Below, piece after piece: positions 16,256 to 25,264 of a stretch of DNA of 64,000 nt. The stretch is taken from assembly GCA_028289425.1 (NCBI GenBank), contig JANQPL010000005.1:1-64000 (forward strand). The letters run 5' to 3'. The first letter of the stretch is position 1; each line of letters starts with the position of its first letter. A model generated the notes under the pieces. That model saw nothing but the letters and a program-made list of their open reading frames with translations. It was not told where the DNA came from and ran no database searches. A program made the position numbers and the translations under genes. This DNA is from Alphaproteobacteria bacterium. Its GTDB lineage: Bacteria > Pseudomonadota > Alphaproteobacteria > JANQMY01.

Positions 16256-17971
16256 ATGCGCAATCGCTCCACTTCATTGTCGACCGCAAGCGTTCTGGCA
16301 TTAGCTACGGCGTTCATTCTTGCCGCCTGCAATTCCGAAACCGACGTCACAAAGGAAGAGCCACCCGCCCCGTCACCCCAAGACGCGGCAGAAGAAATGG
16401 ACGTGGCGCCGCTTCTGGAATCGGTTCAAATGGGTCGGACGCGCGGGGATAAATCGTATTCGTCCCCCGCTGCCATGACCGGTTTTGGGGGAATGGCACC
16501 GCCCCCTCCACCGCGCAATACGGAACGATATGAAGATGTGGATCCAAACCCGGTTAAAGTCACGGCCGAAGAGCCCGTCTCCACATTCAGTGTCGATGTG
16601 GACACCGCGTCCTACGGTGTTATGCGTCGCTATGTGAATGAAGGCGCACTGCCGCCACGCGACTCCGTGCGCGTTGAGGAGTTCGTGAACTACTTCAACT
16701 ACTCGTACGAGCTGCCGGAAAACAAAGACCAACCGTTTAAGCCGACAGTCTCCGTGTTTCCGTCTCCCTGGAACGAACACACTCAAATTATGCATGTGGG
16801 CATCAAAGGTTTCGATATTCCGCCTGCGGAGCGCCCGGATCTCAATCTGGTTCTGCTGATTGACGTTTCCGGCTCCATGCAAGCTCAGAACAAACTGCCG
16901 TTGCTCAAGAAGAGCATGCGGCTGCTTGTGGATGAGCTCACTGAAAACGATACGGTCTCCATGGTGGTTTACGCGGGCGCTGCGGGCACGGTGCTCGACC
17001 CGACAAAAGGTAGTGAAAAAGCCAAGATCATGGCCGCGCTCGACCAACTATCCGCCGGCGGCTCCACGGCCGGTGCTGAAGGCATCCGCCAAGCGTATCA
17101 ACTGGCCGAAGCGAACCTGAAGGAGCACGGCGTCAACCGGGTCATGCTCGCAACGGATGGCGATTTCAATGTGGGCATCGCGGACCCGGAACGCCTAGAA
17201 GACTTTGTTTCCGAAAAACGAGAGACCGGCGTTTTCTTGTCGGTGTTGGGCTTTGGCGGCGGCAACTACAACGATGTGATGATGCAGAAGATGGCACAAG
17301 CCGGAAACGGTAATGCGGCCTATATCGATACGCTGAGCGAAGCGCGCAAAGTGCTGGTAGACGAAGTGAGCAGCACGCTGTTCCCCATTGCAAACGATGT
17401 GAAGATCCAGGTGGAGTTTAATCCATCTCAGGTCGCCGAATACCGTTTGATTGGCTACGAGACCCGCATTCTCGACCGGACGGATTTCAACAATGACAAA
17501 GTGGATGCGGGCGATATCGGCAGCGGACATTCCGTCACCGCCCTTTACGAAATCACGCCCGCTGGCGGCGACGGCCGCCTGACGGATCCGTTGAGGTATG
17601 GCAACAATCACGCCACGCCGGCGAACACGTCAGACGAACTTGCCTTTGTCCGCATCCGGTACAAATTGCCGGACCAAGACATCAGCAAGCTGATTGAGCG
17701 GCCCGTCACAAAAGCGGACGTGCTGGGCACCCTGCGCGATGCGCCGTTGGATACGCAATTTGCAACCGCAGTCGCCGGTTTCGGCCAAATGCTCGACGGC
17801 GGCGAACACCTAAAATCGTTCGACTACGACACGCTGATCGAAATGGCCCAACGGTCCAAGGGCGACGACCCGTTCGGTTACCGTGCAGAGTTCATCCAGT
17901 TGGCGCGGCTTGCCCAATCTGCAGCGGCGCTTCCTCCTTTAGAGTCCCCCACCCCGACGGTCAGCCAGTAA
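16256..17971 (+). CDS. VWA-domain lipoprotein, YfbK-like
   Basis: A 571-residue lipoprotein. The N-terminus ends in the lipobox LAAC (lipidated Cys at about 25). A Pro-rich linker leads to a VWA N-terminal region (STFSVDVDTASYGVMRRYVNEG), then the VWA domain with an intact MIDAS motif (LLIDVSGSM) at about residue 205, and a C-terminal DUF3520-type region. It probably binds a partner at the inner or outer membrane in a metal-dependent way. It has a strong Shine-Dalgarno that can pair with an upstream complement. A clear intrinsic terminator follows. Confidence 0.93.
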   Translation: MRNRSTSLSTASVLALATAFILAACNSETDVTKEEPPAPSPQDAAEEMDVAPLLESVQMGRTRGDKSYSSPAAMTGFGGMAPPPPPRNTERYEDVDPNPVKVTAEEPVSTFSVDVDTASYGVMRRYVNEGALPPRDSVRVEEFVNYFNYSYELPENKDQPFKPTVSVFPSPWNEHTQIMHVGIKGFDIPPAERPDLNLVLLIDVSGSMQAQNKLPLLKKSMRLLVDELTENDTVSMVVYAGAAGTVLDPTKGSEKAKIMAALDQLSAGGSTAGAEGIRQAYQLAEANLKEHGVNRVMLATDGDFNVGIADPERLEDFVSEKRETGVFLSVLGFGGGNYNDVMMQKMAQAGNGNAAYIDTLSEARKVLVDEVSSTLFPIANDVKIQVEFNPSQVAEYRLIGYETRILDRTDFNNDKVDAGDIGSGHSVTALYEITPAGGDGRLTDPLRYGNNHATPANTSDELAFVRIRYKLPDQDISKLIERPVTKADVLGTLRDAPLDTQFATAVAGFGQMLDGGEHLKSFDYDTLIEMAQRSKGDDPFGYRAEFIQLARLAQSAAALPPLESPTPTVSQ

Positions 17972-17988
17972 GACTGACCGCACCTACT

Positions 17989-18031
17989 CCCGCAATGGAG
18001 GCGCCCTAACCTCCTTGCGGGTTCTTTTTTT
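17989..18031 (+). terminator. Intrinsic terminator of the VWA lipoprotein gene
   Basis: CCCGCAATGGAGG (17989-18001) pairs with CCTCCTTGCGGG (18010-18021) with one mismatch or bulge, and is followed at once by TTCTTTTTTT. This is the best Rho-independent terminator in the window. Confidence 0.85.
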
Positions 18032-18033
18032 CC

Positions 18034-19332
18034 TCAGAAATAGGTGCGCAGTTCTAGCGCAATACCACCGCGAAAGGCACCGAATTCGCTTTGCGGAATG
18101 CGCGTCAAAGATCTTGGGAATGTCAACGGGCCGGCCAAAGGCTGGCGTCCATAACCGGCTGATCCAGTGAACAGAAAGTCCGTCTCATCGGACAGCGACC
18201 ACACCAATTGCGCTTGGACGAGCCCCGAATCGTCCGATATTCCATGAATCGTCGTCAGGCTACTGATCAGTATGGGCGTAATCTCATAACTGGTGCGGAT
18301 GCCCACCAAATGCCGATTCGTTTGTTGCGCTGCGCCAACGGCCACTCGAAACAATCCAACCAATTGATTGTCGGGCGCGCCGGCACCGTTATAAAAATAC
18401 TCCGCATCCAACTGAAACGTGTTCGGCCAGCGGTAACCGGCACCCAACACGGCCTGCCAGTGATCGGTGAAAAGCTGGCGCACACTGTCCTGCACCGTTA
18501 ACGGAGGACCGTCGGGCACGCGAATCGCATCGAAATAGCTGCCCTCCGCCCGCACTTGCACGACACCGATCTCGCCCACTGCCGCGCCGCCAATCTGAAG
18601 GCCGCCATAGACTTTCCCCCCCTGCACAGCGATATCCCAGCCCTCCACATATGCGGTGTACCGGCCGATCAGCGCAGAGCCGTAAGTGTCGGCCCCCACT
18701 TCGCGATCCCGCTCAAGGGGGGCGCCCAGAGGATCCACCTCGCGCCCGAACACGCTTACGACCGTGATGCCGGAGAAGGCGTCGAGTTCCCAGTCAAGAC
18801 GCACCGCATCGACACCTGCCTTGTAATCCCTGTTCACCTGTTCCGCCGCAAAAGGACGGAACACATCCAAGGGATTCCAAAAATAGGCTTTGCCAAACGT
18901 GACCGCCTGCCGGCCCACGGACAGGTCTACATCGCCGAACGATTTGCGGAACACAAACCGGTCCACAAAGGCTAAGAACTGGGCATCATTCCCAGAGCCG
19001 TTGTCGGTCAACAAATCGATCGCCCGGTATTGGCCTTGCCCCACGCGCTCCGGAATAAGCGCGTCGGCGGGATCGGAAAGGATGCGTGCCGTCCCAAAGA
19101 CATGGCCTTCAAACGAAACGCCGTCCCAAAACTCTGCTTCCATTGTGGCCCGCCCGTTCAAGAATCCTTGGGCAGAGTTTTCTTTGTCAACACGGGTGAC
19201 AAATCCGCCGCCACGCAGATTGCCCCCCATATCCACTTCAGCGGCATGGGCTTGCGCGCCGATTGGTAACGCCAAAATGCACGCGCAACAGACCCAAGCG
19301 CTTATTCGTTTGGTCCGGCGCAGCACGCTCAC
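18034..19332 (-). CDS. Outer-membrane beta-barrel protein of the export cluster
   Basis: A 432-residue protein with a signal peptide (basic start, hydrophobic core, cleavage near AHA-AEVD). The mature part is rich in alternating strand patterns with Gly/aromatic turns and ends in Phe, as expected for a BAM-assembled barrel. It includes a VGRQAVTFGKAYFWNPLDVF region seen in some porin-like proteins. It is the last gene of a five-gene leftward operon, 4 bases after the ABC ATPase. The context suggests an outer-membrane exit or acceptor for whatever the ABC system moves. Confidence 0.82.
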   Translation of the reverse strand: MSVLRRTKRISAWVCCACILALPIGAQAHAAEVDMGGNLRGGGFVTRVDKENSAQGFLNGRATMEAEFWDGVSFEGHVFGTARILSDPADALIPERVGQGQYRAIDLLTDNGSGNDAQFLAFVDRFVFRKSFGDVDLSVGRQAVTFGKAYFWNPLDVFRPFAAEQVNRDYKAGVDAVRLDWELDAFSGITVVSVFGREVDPLGAPLERDREVGADTYGSALIGRYTAYVEGWDIAVQGGKVYGGLQIGGAAVGEIGVVQVRAEGSYFDAIRVPDGPPLTVQDSVRQLFTDHWQAVLGAGYRWPNTFQLDAEYFYNGAGAPDNQLVGLFRVAVGAAQQTNRHLVGIRTSYEITPILISSLTTIHGISDDSGLVQAQLVWSLSDETDFLFTGSAGYGRQPLAGPLTFPRSLTRIPQSEFGAFRGGIALELRTYF

Positions 19333-19336
19333 GGCA

Positions 19337-20014
19337 TCAAGCCCCGTCGATCTGGCCGTCGCGCATGCGAATAAGGCGGTGCGCCCGGTCCATGACGGTC
19401 GAGTCGTGTGTCGAAATCAAAAAAGTGACATTGCGCTGTTCGTTGAGCTGCAACATGAGGTCGATGAGCGCCATGCCGGTTTCGGAATCCACATTTGCCG
19501 TGGGCTCATCGGCGAGAACCAAAGCCGGTTCCGCGACGACAGCTCGCGCAATCGACACACGTTGCTGTTGTCCGCCGGAAAGCTGATTGGGAAAGCGGCT
19601 TTCCATGCCGCCTAGGCCGATTTGCTCAAACAGATCGCGCACGCGTTCGCGCCTTTCCTTCACCGGCTTGCCCTGCAGCATCAGAATATATTCTGCATTT
19701 TCCAAGGCCGTCATTACAGGAATGAGGTTGAAGCTCTGGAATACAAAACCAATCCGGTCGCGCCGCAAATCTGACAATGCCATGGGGCGCAGTTTCTGAG
19801 TGGCAATCCCTTCGATGAACACTTCACCGCTCGTCGGACGGTCGAGGCACCCGATCATATTCAGAAGCGTGCTCTTGCCTGACCCGGACGGGCCCGCCAT
19901 GGCGGTGAATTCGCCCGGATTGATGGTCAAGTTCACGCCGCGCAGCGCGTGCACGGCAATGTCGCCTTTGCCAAACGTTTTCGTGAGGTTCCGTGTTTCA
20001 ACGATGGCGGACAT
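19337..20014 (-). CDS. ABC transporter ATP-binding protein, LolD/MacB type
   Basis: A 225-residue ATPase with Walker A GPSGSGKST at 41-49, a Q-loop in FVFQSFNLIP, signature LSGGQQQR, Walker B ALVLADEPTANVD and the switch His in STHD. The sequence type is that of LolD, MacB and FtsE, which power extraction or mechanotransmission rather than classical import. It is flanked by two FtsX-type permeases upstream and an outer-membrane protein downstream, all in one orientation with gaps of 4 to 9 bases. Confidence 0.95.
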   Translation of the reverse strand: MSAIVETRNLTKTFGKGDIAVHALRGVNLTINPGEFTAMAGPSGSGKSTLLNMIGCLDRPTSGEVFIEGIATQKLRPMALSDLRRDRIGFVFQSFNLIPVMTALENAEYILMLQGKPVKERRERVRDLFEQIGLGGMESRFPNQLSGGQQQRVSIARAVVAEPALVLADEPTANVDSETGMALIDLMLQLNEQRNVTFLISTHDSTVMDRAHRLIRMRDGQIDGA

Positions 20015-20023
20015 CCGTTCCCC

Positions 20024-21262
20024 CTAACGCAACAAATTGGCAATCGACAGCCGCGTCACACGGCTGATGGGTATGAGGCTCAAAACCAATGTCACCACGA
20101 GAATGGAGCCACAGATCAGTGACATGAGCCGGGCCGTAAACATAGGATAGATCGTTGAATCGACCGAGATGCCGGAGATCTCTACCTCACCCCCAGGCAC
20201 AAACGTCGCGAGATCAAGTCCGTTTACGGAGTAATAATAGGCAACGGCGCCGCCAAGAACCCCGCCAATGAGAATTCCGAGAATGGCAATGAGACCTGCT
20301 TCGAAAAATACCTGCAGCCGAAGATTACTGCCGCGCCCGCCCAACGCCAGGATTGTCGCAAATTCCTTCTTGCGCTCCGTAACCGACATCAAAAGCGTAT
20401 TGAGGATGGTGAACGAGACCATGGCGATCAAAAAACCTTCCATAATCAAATAACTCGTGCGCTCGACAACCACATATCCGGCAACACCCGGCATGATGGT
20501 TTGCCATGGATGCACCGCAAGATCCGAGTTGCCGCCCAGGCTTTTCTCCACAAGAGGAAGAAAAGACGCCAACCGGTCCAAGTTCTTCATCACCAGACCA
20601 ATTTGGGTCGCACTTCCGTCCGGCAGGTTGAACAGATCCCTAGCGGCATCAAGCTGCATGTGGATCAGCGCGCCATCCACTTCGTCTGTGCCTGTACGGA
20701 AGATCCCCTTAACACGGTAGAGCCGTTCCACAAGCTCGCCATCCGCATCATTGGTGGCGATGACGAGCTTCTTGCCGGGCTTGAGTCTAAGCCGCTCCGC
20801 AAGAACGGTCCCGATAACGATGCGCTTGGGGTCGTCAGGCGCCAGGTACTCTCCTTCCACAATATTCTCGGCAAGGGGAGACGTTTCCCGTTCCAACTCC
20901 GGCACGACCCCCGCGATCAGAACGCCAAACGCGCCGGCTCCAGACCGCGCGACGCCTTCGCCGCTCACAATGAGCTTTGCGGTTTGAACCTGAGGCAACC
21001 CGCTCAGTTCCGCAGCCAGATTTTCTGCATCCGGCACCGACAACGAAACAGAGGGCGCGAGCCGATAGTCTTCATGCTCGATGGTGACGTGACCGGCTTG
21101 AAGCCGCGCCCCGCTGTCGATAACGCTTCGGATAACGCCTTCTTCCAAGGTCGTCAGAATAATGATCAAGATGAGGCCGAACGTGATCACAAAAACGGTG
21201 ATGGCAGTGCGGCGGCCCTGGCGCCAAATGCTGCGCCAAGCGAGACGGAGTTGCTGCCCCAT
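20024..21262 (-). CDS. ABC transporter permease, FtsX/MacB/LolC type, second copy
   Basis: A 412-residue permease. One N-terminal transmembrane helix (about 20-42) is followed by a large periplasmic domain (to about residue 270) and three C-terminal helices, the standard FtsX-like topology. The start is MGQQLRLAWRSIWRQGRRT at 21262; the longer frame to 21337 overlaps the upstream permease. Only 1 base separates the two permease genes. With its partner it should form the heterodimeric membrane core that the ATPase drives. Confidence 0.92.
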   Translation of the reverse strand: MGQQLRLAWRSIWRQGRRTAITVFVITFGLILIIILTTLEEGVIRSVIDSGARLQAGHVTIEHEDYRLAPSVSLSVPDAENLAAELSGLPQVQTAKLIVSGEGVARSGAGAFGVLIAGVVPELERETSPLAENIVEGEYLAPDDPKRIVIGTVLAERLRLKPGKKLVIATNDADGELVERLYRVKGIFRTGTDEVDGALIHMQLDAARDLFNLPDGSATQIGLVMKNLDRLASFLPLVEKSLGGNSDLAVHPWQTIMPGVAGYVVVERTSYLIMEGFLIAMVSFTILNTLLMSVTERKKEFATILALGGRGSNLRLQVFFEAGLIAILGILIGGVLGGAVAYYYSVNGLDLATFVPGGEVEISGISVDSTIYPMFTARLMSLICGSILVVTLVLSLIPISRVTRLSIANLLR

Positions 21263-21263
21263 G

Positions 21264-22490
21264 TCACATATCTCCCTTGCGCATCGCGTCGAGCGGATCC
21301 ATCCGTGCGGCCGAAAAGGCGGGGAAGAAAGCGGCAACCAGGCACAAGATCCAGAGTCCAGTCACCCCCATCACAGCCGATGCAATATCCAAATCAGCCC
21401 GGATGATCGGATTGAAGGCAACACCTTCCATCGATAGCCCTTCTGAATAGGCGGTGATGTCGATCCCCACATTGGTAAAATAGCTCGACCCTGCCACGCC
21501 GACGACGGCGCCCAGCACACATCCGATCAGCGCCAGAATGGCCGTTTCCTGTGCAACGCCCGAAATGATTTGTCTTGGCCGCGTGCCAACGGCCTTCAGC
21601 ACGCCGAATTCCCACATGCGTTCGTAGGTGGACATGAGGACCGTGTTCGCAACGCCCAAGGCGGCCGCCAGACCGAAAATGGCGAGGATGATCCAAATGG
21701 CATTGTTGGCCACTTCCGTCATTTCCGCGAGCGTGGGAGAGAGTTCTTTCCAGGTCATGGTCTCGTGATCCGGCACGAGCGATTTGATCGCCTGAGAAAC
21801 AGTGTCGAGCGGCACCTCGCCCCGTGTGTTGGCCGCAAACTCGTGGAATTGCCGACCGTAAAGACTGAACAATTCCCGATAATCCGCTTCGTTCATCAGA
21901 ACGACGGTCCGGTCGACGCCATCGGCCACAGACTTAAGAATGCCGCGTACAGAGTAAAGCTCCGCACCGATCGAACCGTCGGCAGCTTCCACCACGACAA
22001 TCAGTTCGTCGTTGATACCCACATTGAGAATCTTGGCAAGCTTCCGGCCGATCACCACACCGCCTGGCGCCGAAGGGCTAACAAAATTGCCCACATCCAC
22101 ATGCTGGGCCAATTCGAACACGCTGCTCTCTTTTTCAGGCTGAATGCCCCAAAACGATCCGCCAGCAGACTTCGGGCCGTTGGAGACAAGGCCGTAACCA
22201 AAAAGCCTGGGCACCAAATCGATGCCTTGGGTTTCAAGGGTGCGAACCGTCTCGTCCGGCAACTCAACCGTTTGGAAAATGGAACGTTCCCGGCGGTAGT
22301 CATGGGCATGGATTTGCGCTTCGCCCGAAAAAAGCTGCGTCACATTGTGCTGTAGATCGCTGATCATGCCCCGCGACAGGCCATCCGCCATAATGAGCGT
22401 GGCGGAGCAAAATACGATCGACGCCAAGGTGATCAAGGTGCGCGTTCGGTTTCGCCACAGATTGCGCCAGGCGATACGCATTTCTTCCAT
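21264..22490 (-). CDS. ABC transporter permease, FtsX/MacB/LolC type, first copy
   Basis: A 408-residue permease with the same layout as the following gene: one N-terminal helix after IAWRNLWRNRTRTL, a periplasmic domain of about 220 residues, and three C-terminal helices containing MSTYERMWEFGVLKAVGTRP, a typical cytoplasmic coupling segment. It lies 9 bases after the LolA-like gene. Two different permeases point to a LolCE-like heterodimer rather than a MacB-like homodimer. Confidence 0.92.
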   Translation of the reverse strand: MEEMRIAWRNLWRNRTRTLITLASIVFCSATLIMADGLSRGMISDLQHNVTQLFSGEAQIHAHDYRRERSIFQTVELPDETVRTLETQGIDLVPRLFGYGLVSNGPKSAGGSFWGIQPEKESSVFELAQHVDVGNFVSPSAPGGVVIGRKLAKILNVGINDELIVVVEAADGSIGAELYSVRGILKSVADGVDRTVVLMNEADYRELFSLYGRQFHEFAANTRGEVPLDTVSQAIKSLVPDHETMTWKELSPTLAEMTEVANNAIWIILAIFGLAAALGVANTVLMSTYERMWEFGVLKAVGTRPRQIISGVAQETAILALIGCVLGAVVGVAGSSYFTNVGIDITAYSEGLSMEGVAFNPIIRADLDIASAVMGVTGLWILCLVAAFFPAFSAARMDPLDAMRKGDM

Positions 22491-22499
22491 GGGGTTCCC

Positions 22500-23336
22500 C
22501 TAGTTTTCCCTCAACCGCCGGATGGAGAAAAAGTCCTCAGACAGTTCCACATCGAATGTGATTTCGTCATAGGACACGGTGGTGCTTTCATCGGGTTCGT
22601 CCGTCGGCACCACGATCATTGTGGTCGGCATTTCGCGATCATCCACCAAACGCAAGTCATGGTAGGAAATTGTTCTGGCCAGCGCCAAGTCTTCATCGTA
22701 GTAGCGTACCTCTATGGGCAGCTCCTTGATGCCGTCCAGGGTCAGTCCAACCTTGCCCCATTCAACGGCCGCATCGGGCAGCGGGAAACAGTCGATCTCC
22801 ACAAGCGCAGCGCCGTCCCGCTCTCCATCAAACGTAATCTCACATTCGAAATCTTCCGCAAACCGACTTTCGCGCACCAGATCATTGTTGGTCACGTGGC
22901 TGCCCATCCACGAAACACTCATCATGGATGATGGCAGCTTGATGACCCGATCTACTTTGGGCAGGTAATTCCAGATATCCCGGCCCACGCGCAACGTGGT
23001 CGTGCCGCGCTCCTTCTTCGGCGAAAGTATTCTGATGAATGTGTTGTCTTTGCCTCTGGAGGCCATTTCGGCGACGAGCGACCGCGTCCAGTTCTCGGTC
23101 ACGATGACCATGCTCATCTTGCCTTGCGAGGAATCGCCGCGATAAAGGTCATCGACCGCATCGAGAAGCTCGTTGGCACTGCGTTCCCGTGCGCTGGCGT
23201 CGGCACTCACGTGAAGCAGACCGGCTGCTAAGACGATGGATCCAATTGTCTGTGTGATTTTGGACATGCGTGGTTTCGGCTTTGCGCGTCGATCATCGCC
23301 CCGGCTGTCGCACGGCAAGCCGTCCTTCTTTTTCAT
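22500..23336 (-). CDS. LolA-like outer-membrane lipoprotein-sorting family periplasmic protein
   Basis: A protein of about 278 residues with a signal peptide ending near SADASA, then a domain like the outer-membrane lipoprotein-sorting family (LSPKKERGTTTLRVGRDIWNYLPKVDRVIKLP is characteristic in pattern). Such proteins adopt the half-barrel LolA/LolB fold and shuttle a lipidated or hydrophobic ligand. The ATG at 23336 has GGGGTGG just upstream, while the ATG at 23267 gives a shorter signal peptide without a Shine-Dalgarno; both remain possible. First gene of the operon, with TetR upstream on the same strand. Confidence 0.86.
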   Translation of the reverse strand: MKKKDGLPCDSRGDDRRAKPKPRMSKITQTIGSIVLAAGLLHVSADASARERSANELLDAVDDLYRGDSSQGKMSMVIVTENWTRSLVAEMASRGKDNTFIRILSPKKERGTTTLRVGRDIWNYLPKVDRVIKLPSSMMSVSWMGSHVTNNDLVRESRFAEDFECEITFDGERDGAALVEIDCFPLPDAAVEWGKVGLTLDGIKELPIEVRYYDEDLALARTISYHDLRLVDDREMPTTMIVVPTDEPDESTTVSYDEITFDVELSEDFFSIRRLREN

Positions 23337-23455
23337 TGGCCACCCCAGTTTACTTATGTAAGCGCGGTGCTGAGACATACAACGCGGCACTCCTTACCTT
23401 GGAACGATTCTGTTTTGCGAGGGATCGCTCCGCAATTGATGAAAATGACGTTCAA

Positions 23456-24187
23456 TCATGAAAAGGCGGCGGCCTTTCTGCTGCCAGAGCTTGGACGAGA
23501 TCGGGCCGCTGACCTTGGTTTTGCTTTTGTCGAGGTCTTGGGGCTGATCACACCGTCGACGACCACATCCGCCAAGGCGTTTGTGTATCGATCCCATTCA
23601 ATGCCATGAGGGTTCATGAATGATGACGTGGTCAGGGCGAACAGGAGGTCGATCAATACTTGCCCACGTGCTTCCAGCTCGGTGCGCGGCACCTTGTTCG
23701 ATGTCGCCGACTCAAGAAGGTGTATGACAAAGTTTACTTGCAGCGCATTTGCATTTCCGACCACAGTTTGGTCGATCTCTTGAAATGCCAATTCAATCTC
23801 GTGATCGCCTTGGATCAAACTCGAGATCAGAGGCATCTCGCGGGTCATCTGCACACAAAGTATAATGAATGAACGCAGTTTCTCCCTCGGCGCTGAATTT
23901 TCCTCACTCAGGGGAAGCATGCGTTGAAGAAAGGTTCGTTCCTCAAGCGACGCCGCGTGATAAACCAGCTCTGCTTTATTTCGGTAGTAAAGGTAGACGG
24001 TGCCTTTTGCCACGCCCGCGCGTTTCGCTACCTCGTCGATGCTGGTCTTTTTGTAGCCCAACCTTACGAAAAGTTCGGTAGCCGACCGCAATATGCGCTC
24101 TCGCTTGTTGCGGAGCTTCGGCTCACGTTCCGGCCAGAGAAATGTGTCTATTGTCTCAATCGCAAGATTGAGTTCCGCCGCGTCCAT
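23456..24187 (-). CDS. TetR family transcriptional regulator of the export cluster
   Basis: A 243-residue TetR regulator. The helix-turn-helix (about residues 35-75) reads TSIDEVAKRAGVAKGTVYLYYRNKAEL. The C-terminal end is Ala/Lys/Ser-rich and probably disordered. It lies upstream of and in line with the LolA-like/ABC operon, and diverges from the crotonase at 24373. A 30-base inverted repeat sits immediately before its start codon, so autoregulation is likely. Confidence 0.92.
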   Translation of the reverse strand: MDAAELNLAIETIDTFLWPEREPKLRNKRERILRSATELFVRLGYKKTSIDEVAKRAGVAKGTVYLYYRNKAELVYHAASLEERTFLQRMLPLSEENSAPREKLRSFIILCVQMTREMPLISSLIQGDHEIELAFQEIDQTVVGNANALQVNFVIHLLESATSNKVPRTELEARGQVLIDLLFALTTSSFMNPHGIEWDRYTNALADVVVDGVISPKTSTKAKPRSAARSRPSSGSRKAAAFS

Positions 24188-24217
24188 AAATGACTATATG
24201 TGCATTTTCGGTCATTT
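24188..24217. promoter_or_regulatory. Candidate TetR operator
   Basis: AAATGAC (24188-24194) and GTCATTT (24211-24217) form perfect 7-base arms with a 16-base centre, touching the start codon of the leftward TetR gene. The TGAC...GTCA arms are a common TetR half-site. The rightward crotonase starts 155 bases away, so the site could also affect it. Confidence 0.55.
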
Positions 24218-24372
24218 CGTCAATGCTAAGAAGCATACTTTTCGGCAGCGCCACGACGGGGCCGGGTTGACGCAGCGGCGCCAAAGGCGCCCGCGCACGG
24301 GCATTTCTGGAACGTGCACCTTGCCTCTTCCCTTGTTAGTTTGCCGCAAACCAACCATCAGAGAGGCGCCAC

Positions 24373-25242
24373 ATGTCATTCCAAACGATTGCCTACGAGA
24401 CTGAGGGACGGATCGCCACCATCACACTCAACCGGCCGGAGCGCTTGAACGCAATCGCCGCCGGCATGCCCACGGAGATCCGCCAAGCGGTCGAACAGGC
24501 CAATGCAGACAACGAAATCCATGTGATCATATTGACCGGCGCCGGGCGCTCCTTCTGCGCAGGATATGATTTGATTGACTATGCCGAAAAGCCGTCCGGC
24601 AATGAGGCGACGCAAGGACCGGATCAGCCATGGGACCCCATGGCGGATTTCAACATGATGTATCAGAACACTCAGGACTTCACATCCCTGTGGAGATCCT
24701 ACAAACCGACCATCGCCAAAGTGCGCGGCCACGCGGTGGCAGGCGGTAGCGATATCGCATTGTCGTGCGATATGGTCGTGATGGAAGACACGGCCAAGAT
24801 CGGGTACCCGCCGGCCCGAGTGTGGGGGTGCCCCACCACGGCCATGTGGGTCTATCGTCTGGGCGCGGAAAAAGCGAAGCGCATGCTGCTGACGGGGGAC
24901 CTCATTACTGGCACTGAAGCAAAAGAAATGGGCCTTGTGCTCGATGCCGTGCCTTCAGATCAACTAGATGACCGCGTTCGTCAGCTAGCTGAACGTATGC
25001 AAGGGGTGCCGCGTAATCAGCTCATGATGCAGAAACTCATGATCAACCAGGCCTATGAGAGCATGGGGCTTACGCAAACCCAGATGTTCGCGACCATCTT
25101 TGACGGCATTACGCGACACTCGCCCGAGGGTATCTGGTTTAAGAAGCGGGCGGAAGAAGTCGGCTTCAAGCAGGCCGTGCAAGAACGCGACAGCGGAGAC
25201 GCCATTGCCCCTGGCGTCAGCCGCGACTTTTTCTCTTTCTGA
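24373..25242 (+). CDS. Crotonase (enoyl-CoA hydratase/isomerase) family protein
   Basis: A 289-residue crotonase with oxyanion segments SFCAGYDL and AVAGGSDIAL. Both Glu residues used by classical hydratases are replaced: the first aligned position is Asp (GGSDIAL) and the second lies in GYPPARVWG. It is therefore unlikely to be an ordinary 2-enoyl-CoA hydratase. It has a GAGAGG ribosome site. It precedes a double-hotdog thioesterase by 22 bases, which suggests both act on the same CoA ester. The closest relative in the window is the crotonase at 2053. Confidence 0.92.
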   Translation: MSFQTIAYETEGRIATITLNRPERLNAIAAGMPTEIRQAVEQANADNEIHVIILTGAGRSFCAGYDLIDYAEKPSGNEATQGPDQPWDPMADFNMMYQNTQDFTSLWRSYKPTIAKVRGHAVAGGSDIALSCDMVVMEDTAKIGYPPARVWGCPTTAMWVYRLGAEKAKRMLLTGDLITGTEAKEMGLVLDAVPSDQLDDRVRQLAERMQGVPRNQLMMQKLMINQAYESMGLTQTQMFATIFDGITRHSPEGIWFKKRAEEVGFKQAVQERDSGDAIAPGVSRDFFSF

Positions 25243-25264
25243 TGACATTAAGGAATTCAGTTTT

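Noticed and set aside
20501-21406. 301-codon frame antisense to the permeases
   Set aside because: The permease frames explain the region fully; composition is that of an antisense shadow.
25055-25264. Longer N-terminus for the thioesterase from 25055
   Set aside because: This part lies inside the crotonase gene in another frame; the ATG at 25265 follows the crotonase stop and begins the hotdog fold.
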